From Aldehydirespirator sp028819505 (lineage in GTDB: Bacteria; Actinomycetota; Acidimicrobiia; Acidimicrobiales; Aldehydirespiratoraceae), in assembly GCA_965207755.1 (NCBI GenBank), contig OZ242297.1:310001-374000 (forward strand): DNA of 64,000 nt. The letters are read 5' to 3'. Below are positions 61,291 to 64,000 of this stretch, piece after piece. Position 1 is the first letter of the stretch. Every line of letters starts with the position of its first letter. The notes beneath the pieces are model-generated. The model did no database searches. It had not been told where the DNA came from and saw only the letters and a program-made list of their open reading frames with translations. A program made the translations under genes and the position numbers.

Positions 61291-61336
61291 GCCGAGGATC
61301 GAGCGGCCCGTGAGCGAAGCGAACAGGAGCGGGAGT
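61291..61336 (-). repeat. Interspersed ~48-bp intergenic repeat, copy 5
   Basis: Minus-strand copy between the divergent dioxygenase and Rieske genes; more diverged (CTCCTGTTCGCTTCGCTC, ACGGGCCGCTCGATC). Confidence 0.65.
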
Positions 61337-61413
61337 GACGCCGCTGCGACCCGGGCCCCACCTGTTTGCGCCCGCTCTTAGCGTCGGTCGCGGGGCTGTG
61401 GAACACTCGGTGC

Positions 61414-62688
61414 ATGACGGAGCCTCAAACTACGAGGGTCGAGTCCTCGGGGCCAACAGGCAGCGAGCCCCCTGGGCGCCCCGACGACGGCCGGGCCTAC
61501 GGCCGCCAGGCAGGAGAGTGGCATCCCGATCTGGTGGAGACGTCGGCCGGCACCGGTGCCGGGGAGTTGCTGCGGCGCTACTGGCACCCGGTCGCCCGCG
61601 GCTCGGAGGCGACCTCCCTCCCCAGGAGGGTGCGCATCCTCGGCGAGGACCTGATCCTGTTCCGCGACGGCCGCGGCCGCCCCGGCCTCGTCGAGCCCCG
61701 CTGCTGCCACCGGGGCACCACCCTGTACTACGGCCGGGTGGAGGACGGCGGGATCCGCTGCCCCTACCACGGCTGGCTCTTCGCGGTGGACGGCGCCTGC
61801 CTCGACCAGCCCTGCGAGCCCGACCGGGGACGCAACCGGGGCTCCTACCGCCAGCCCTGGTACCCGGTGCAGGAGTACAACGGCCTGGTCTTCGCCTACA
61901 TGGGGCCGGCCGACCGCCAGCCGACCTTCCCCCGCTACGACATCTTCGAGGACCTGCGCGATCACGAGGAGATCGTGATAATCGACCACTTCGCCTTCGG
62001 CGGTCCCACCGTGGCCCCCTGCAACTGGTTCCAGACCCATGAGAACGCCATGGACCCGTACCACGTGTTCATCCTCCACAACGCCATCAGCGGCCACCAG
62101 TTCGACCCGCGGCTGGAGATCTGGCCCCGCATCGACTGGCAGCGCCACCCCTGGGGCGTGACGGCCAGCCAGGACCGGGACCTGCCCGACGGGAACGTGC
62201 TGCACCGGGTGACCGAGATCCGGGTCCCCACCATCAGGGTGATCCCCACGCCGACGCTCACCGTGGTGGGGAAGACCAACAACATGTCGTGGGCGGTGCC
62301 CATCGACGACACCCACACCTGGGTGGTCTCGATGCTGCGCAAGCCCAAGGACCGTCCGGCCCAGGGCCTGCCTGCCTACGCCGACGGCAAGACCTGGTTC
62401 GACCTCGACGACGAGGGCCATCAGCGCTATCCCGGCGACTACGAGACCCAGGTCGGCCAGGGGCCGATCACGCTGCACTCCACCGAGCGTCTCGCCTCCA
62501 GCGACCGGGGAGTGTCGATGGTGAGGCGCCAGTTCCTCGACCAGGTCGGGGTGGTGGCCGACGGCGGCGACCCGGTGGGCGTCAGCTTCGATCCCGACGA
62601 GCCGCCGGTCTCGCTTCAGGCCGGCAACTACGTGGTCACCTCCGGCGACGAGTCCCTCGCCACCGAGTACTCCTACGCGGACCAGTAG
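61414..62688 (+). CDS. Rieske [2Fe-2S] aromatic-ring-hydroxylating oxygenase subunit
   Basis: 424 aa from ATG 61414. Rieske cluster ligands in EPRCCHRGTTLYYGRVED and GIRCPYHGWLFAVDG (~residues 94-125, C-x-H...C-x2-H); the mononuclear iron site in CNWFQTHENAMDPYHVFILH (~206-225). Resembles large subunits of Rieske oxygenases acting on aromatic or N-methylated compounds. Reductase and ferredoxin partners are not in the window. Confidence 0.92.
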   Translation: MTEPQTTRVESSGPTGSEPPGRPDDGRAYGRQAGEWHPDLVETSAGTGAGELLRRYWHPVARGSEATSLPRRVRILGEDLILFRDGRGRPGLVEPRCCHRGTTLYYGRVEDGGIRCPYHGWLFAVDGACLDQPCEPDRGRNRGSYRQPWYPVQEYNGLVFAYMGPADRQPTFPRYDIFEDLRDHEEIVIIDHFAFGGPTVAPCNWFQTHENAMDPYHVFILHNAISGHQFDPRLEIWPRIDWQRHPWGVTASQDRDLPDGNVLHRVTEIRVPTIRVIPTPTLTVVGKTNNMSWAVPIDDTHTWVVSMLRKPKDRPAQGLPAYADGKTWFDLDDEGHQRYPGDYETQVGQGPITLHSTERLASSDRGVSMVRRQFLDQVGVVADGGDPVGVSFDPDEPPVSLQAGNYVVTSGDESLATEYSYADQ

Positions 62689-62820
62689 GCCGACGGGCCT
62701 GCGTGCGCCCCCGGCAGCAACCCCTGCGGCGGTGTCATCGCCCGGTCTCTTCGATTAGGACAAAGTATTGCCTCTGCCGGAAGTGTGCGGTCGTCGTACC
62801 GATCTGCTTGGCTGTCGGCC

Positions 62821-63092
62821 GTGACCGAGGCTTCGCCGCTGCATTGGCACTGGGAGGAGGTGGTTCCCGGGCGGATTTCCGCAAGCGGAGACTTCGCGAA
62901 GATGTTCAGGGGCGAACGGGTGAAGGCGCCAGGGGTGTTCGGCTCCGAATTGCTACAGGACGAGTCGGCGCTGCTCATGCGAGAGGCGGTGCAGAACTCC
63001 TGGGACGCGGCCCTCGAGACCCGCAAAGAAGCCGCATCCACCGAGGCCGGATTGCCAACTCCGATTCCCTTCGAGGTCCGCTTCCGATTGTT
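62821..63092 (+). pseudogene. N-terminal fragment of an HSP90/histidine-kinase-like ATPase
   Basis: GTG 62821 opens VTEASPLHWHWEEVVPGRIS, ASGDFAKMFRGERVKAPG and SALLMREAVQNSWDAALE, where the E-x-x-x-N-S-x-D-A motif is that of GHKL ATPases. After about residue 91 (FEVRFRLF) the sequence abruptly becomes the reverse complement of a VapC gene, so the rest is lost. The flank 62689-62820 shows no gene. Confidence 0.6.
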
Positions 63093-63210
63093 CCGCCGCA
63101 GTGACGGCCGCGATTGCCGCGGTGTCGTCGTCGTCGATCATCGACTCGAGGTCGGCTCGGCCTCTCTCGCAGTCGATCAGGAAGGTCGTATCGAGCAGCA
63201 GCGCGCTCAT
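63093..63210 (-). pseudogene. N-terminal fragment of a VapC-type PIN toxin
   Basis: ATG at 63210 overlaps the antitoxin stop. The frame encodes SALLLDTTFLIDCERGRADL, ESMIDDDDTAAIAAVTAAE with the first PIN Asp, then ends at a junction near 63092 with the ATPase fragment in the other orientation. About 39 of ~130 residues remain, so it cannot be active. Confidence 0.7.
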
Positions 63211-63449
63211 GGCCGCTGCTCGACCTGCGCCATACGACGCAGATCCAAGATGTCTGACATCCATTGGGTGTCGGGAACCGATCGGGCGAGAAGGTCCTTC
63301 ACCTCTCGGCCGGACCCGCTGGACAGCGGCACGATCCGCGCCACCGCTCGGCCGTGCCGTCTGACCGTGAAGAGCTCACCGTGATGCTCGACCGCGTCGA
63401 GCACTCGGGACAGTGAGCGGGCAGCCTCGGTGGCGGTGATGTCAGCCAT
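63207..63449 (-). CDS. Phd/VapB-type antitoxin
   Basis: 80 aa. ITATEAARSLSRVLDAVEHH and GELFTVRRHGRAVARIVPLS are typical of the Phd/YefM family (N-terminal DNA-binding dimer). C-terminal part REVKDLLARSVPDTQWMSDI would bind the VapC toxin, which is truncated here, leaving an orphan antitoxin. Confidence 0.8.
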   Translation of the reverse strand: MADITATEAARSLSRVLDAVEHHGELFTVRRHGRAVARIVPLSSGSGREVKDLLARSVPDTQWMSDILDLRRMAQVEQRP

Positions 63450-63528
63450 GACGTCAGATTATCAGATTCGACTGACTGGGGACCCGTTCCGGTCGGGACA
63501 AGTTACGGCCCGCCCCGGTCAAGTCGCT

Positions 63529-64000
63529 TCAGTCGTGCCGCAACACTCGGGTCTGCTGGTCGGACGAGGCCACCAACCGGCCCCGGCGGTAGACCCTCCG
63601 AGACATCGGCGCGTCGGCCACCGCGCCCCGCAGCGACGGCGCGTCGATGGCCACCAGGTCGGCCGGGTCCCCGGGCTCGAAGTTCACCGGGGCCAGGCCC
63701 ATCACCTGCCGGGCGGTGTTGGAGACCATGCCGTAGGCGTCGGCCGGCAGGCGATGGCCGGCCATCACCATCAGCGCGGCGGTCTCCAGCGGGTCGCTGC
63801 GTCCGACCAGGTTGAACGGGTCCTGCACGTTGTCGGCCCCCGCGGCCACTGCCGCGCCCGCGTCGAGCAGCGCCTGCACCGCGGTGAGTCCCCTCGGGGT
63901 GGCCCTCGGGTCGTCCCGGCCCTGCAGGAACAGGTTGGTCTGGGGCAGGGTGATCACCGAGATGCCCGCCGCCGCGACCTCTGCGGCCACCGCGGCCTGC
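63529..64000 (-). CDS. Cytosine-deaminase-like amidohydrolase, 5' end outside window
   Basis: C-terminal ~156 residues of a metal-dependent amidohydrolase reading in from the right edge. ISVITLPQTNLFLQGRDDPR, RGLTAVQALLDAGAAVAAGA, DNVQDPFNLVGRSDPLETAA and PGDPADLVAIDAPS are the C-terminal half of CodA-type cytosine deaminases, including the D of the metal site (AAGADN). N-terminal HxH metal ligands lie outside the window. The very C-terminus (SSDQQTRVLRHD) is family-variable. Confidence 0.85.
   Translation of the reverse strand, partial: QAAVAAEVAAAGISVITLPQTNLFLQGRDDPRATPRGLTAVQALLDAGAAVAAGADNVQDPFNLVGRSDPLETAALMVMAGHRLPADAYGMVSNTARQVMGLAPVNFEPGDPADLVAIDAPSLRGAVADAPMSRRVYRRGRLVASSDQQTRVLRHD

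Overview
This is a high-GC bacterial chromosome segment, most probably from an actinobacterium (Acidimicrobiia-like, moderate confidence). The reasons are a HrdB/SigB-type sigma factor, GSII-type glutamine synthetase, a DUF4349 lipoprotein, many GTG starts, GTGA/ATGA gene overlaps and repeated promoters that place TANNNT 7-8 nt before a start codon (leaderless genes). There is no rRNA and no CRISPR array.

Region 1 (1-20.4 kb) concerns nickel and selenium. It holds hydrogenase maturation genes (a SIS gene, hypD, hypE, and hypF on the other strand), a DMT transporter with a His-rich tail, a CooC ATPase with a CxC motif, and a family-5 peptide/nickel ABC transporter in which one permease and both ATPases are fused into a single 920-aa protein. 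Two genes here look broken by TGA but are better read as selenoprotein genes. One is a DsrE-like protein (TGA at codon 81) translationally coupled to the transporter. The other is a second CooC-like ATPase in which two in-frame TGA codons fall where the family has its CxC motif (read as U104-P-U106-C). Both have a 7-bp hairpin whose loop begins 19 nt after the (last) TGA. The same window carries a tRNA-Sec (anticodon TCA, 45.1 kb) and yqeC, a selenium-cofactor gene, so selenocysteine decoding is expected.

Region 2 (20.4-29.3 kb) is core-like: a methyltransferase, lipoproteins, an HD protein, glutamine synthetase, NAD synthetase and a primary-type sigma factor preceded by three 72-bp hairpin repeats.

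Region 3 (29.4-45 kb) is a defence island. It holds a SNF2-type helicase with a DUF3883 end, a DUF1156 DNA methyltransferase and a DUF499 ATPase, matching the helicase-methylase-ATPase (Hma) arrangement. Two DUF433/DUF5615 toxin-antitoxin-like pairs flank the methylase. Between the second pair and the ATPase sits an IS1380-family element, itself interrupted by an IS5-family element; both have intact 4-bp target duplications. A tyrosine-recombinase remnant and a HEPN/nucleotidyltransferase pair lie between the island and tRNA-Sec.

Region 4 (45.3-64 kb) is metabolic: yqeC, a PYROXD2-like oxidoreductase, ubiX/ubiD, a luciferase-like oxidoreductase, an NMT1-type ABC importer, a 2OG-Fe(II) dioxygenase, a Rieske oxygenase and the end of a cytosine-deaminase-like amidohydrolase. 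Its oddest feature is a ~1.03-kb substrate-binding domain present three times with no difference that I could see by eye: twice in tandem in one lipoprotein gene and once fused to an unrelated branched-chain amino-acid-type binding protein. A ~48-bp intergenic repeat occurs five times across the window, and three genes have tandem duplications of 35 or 72 bp at their 5' ends.
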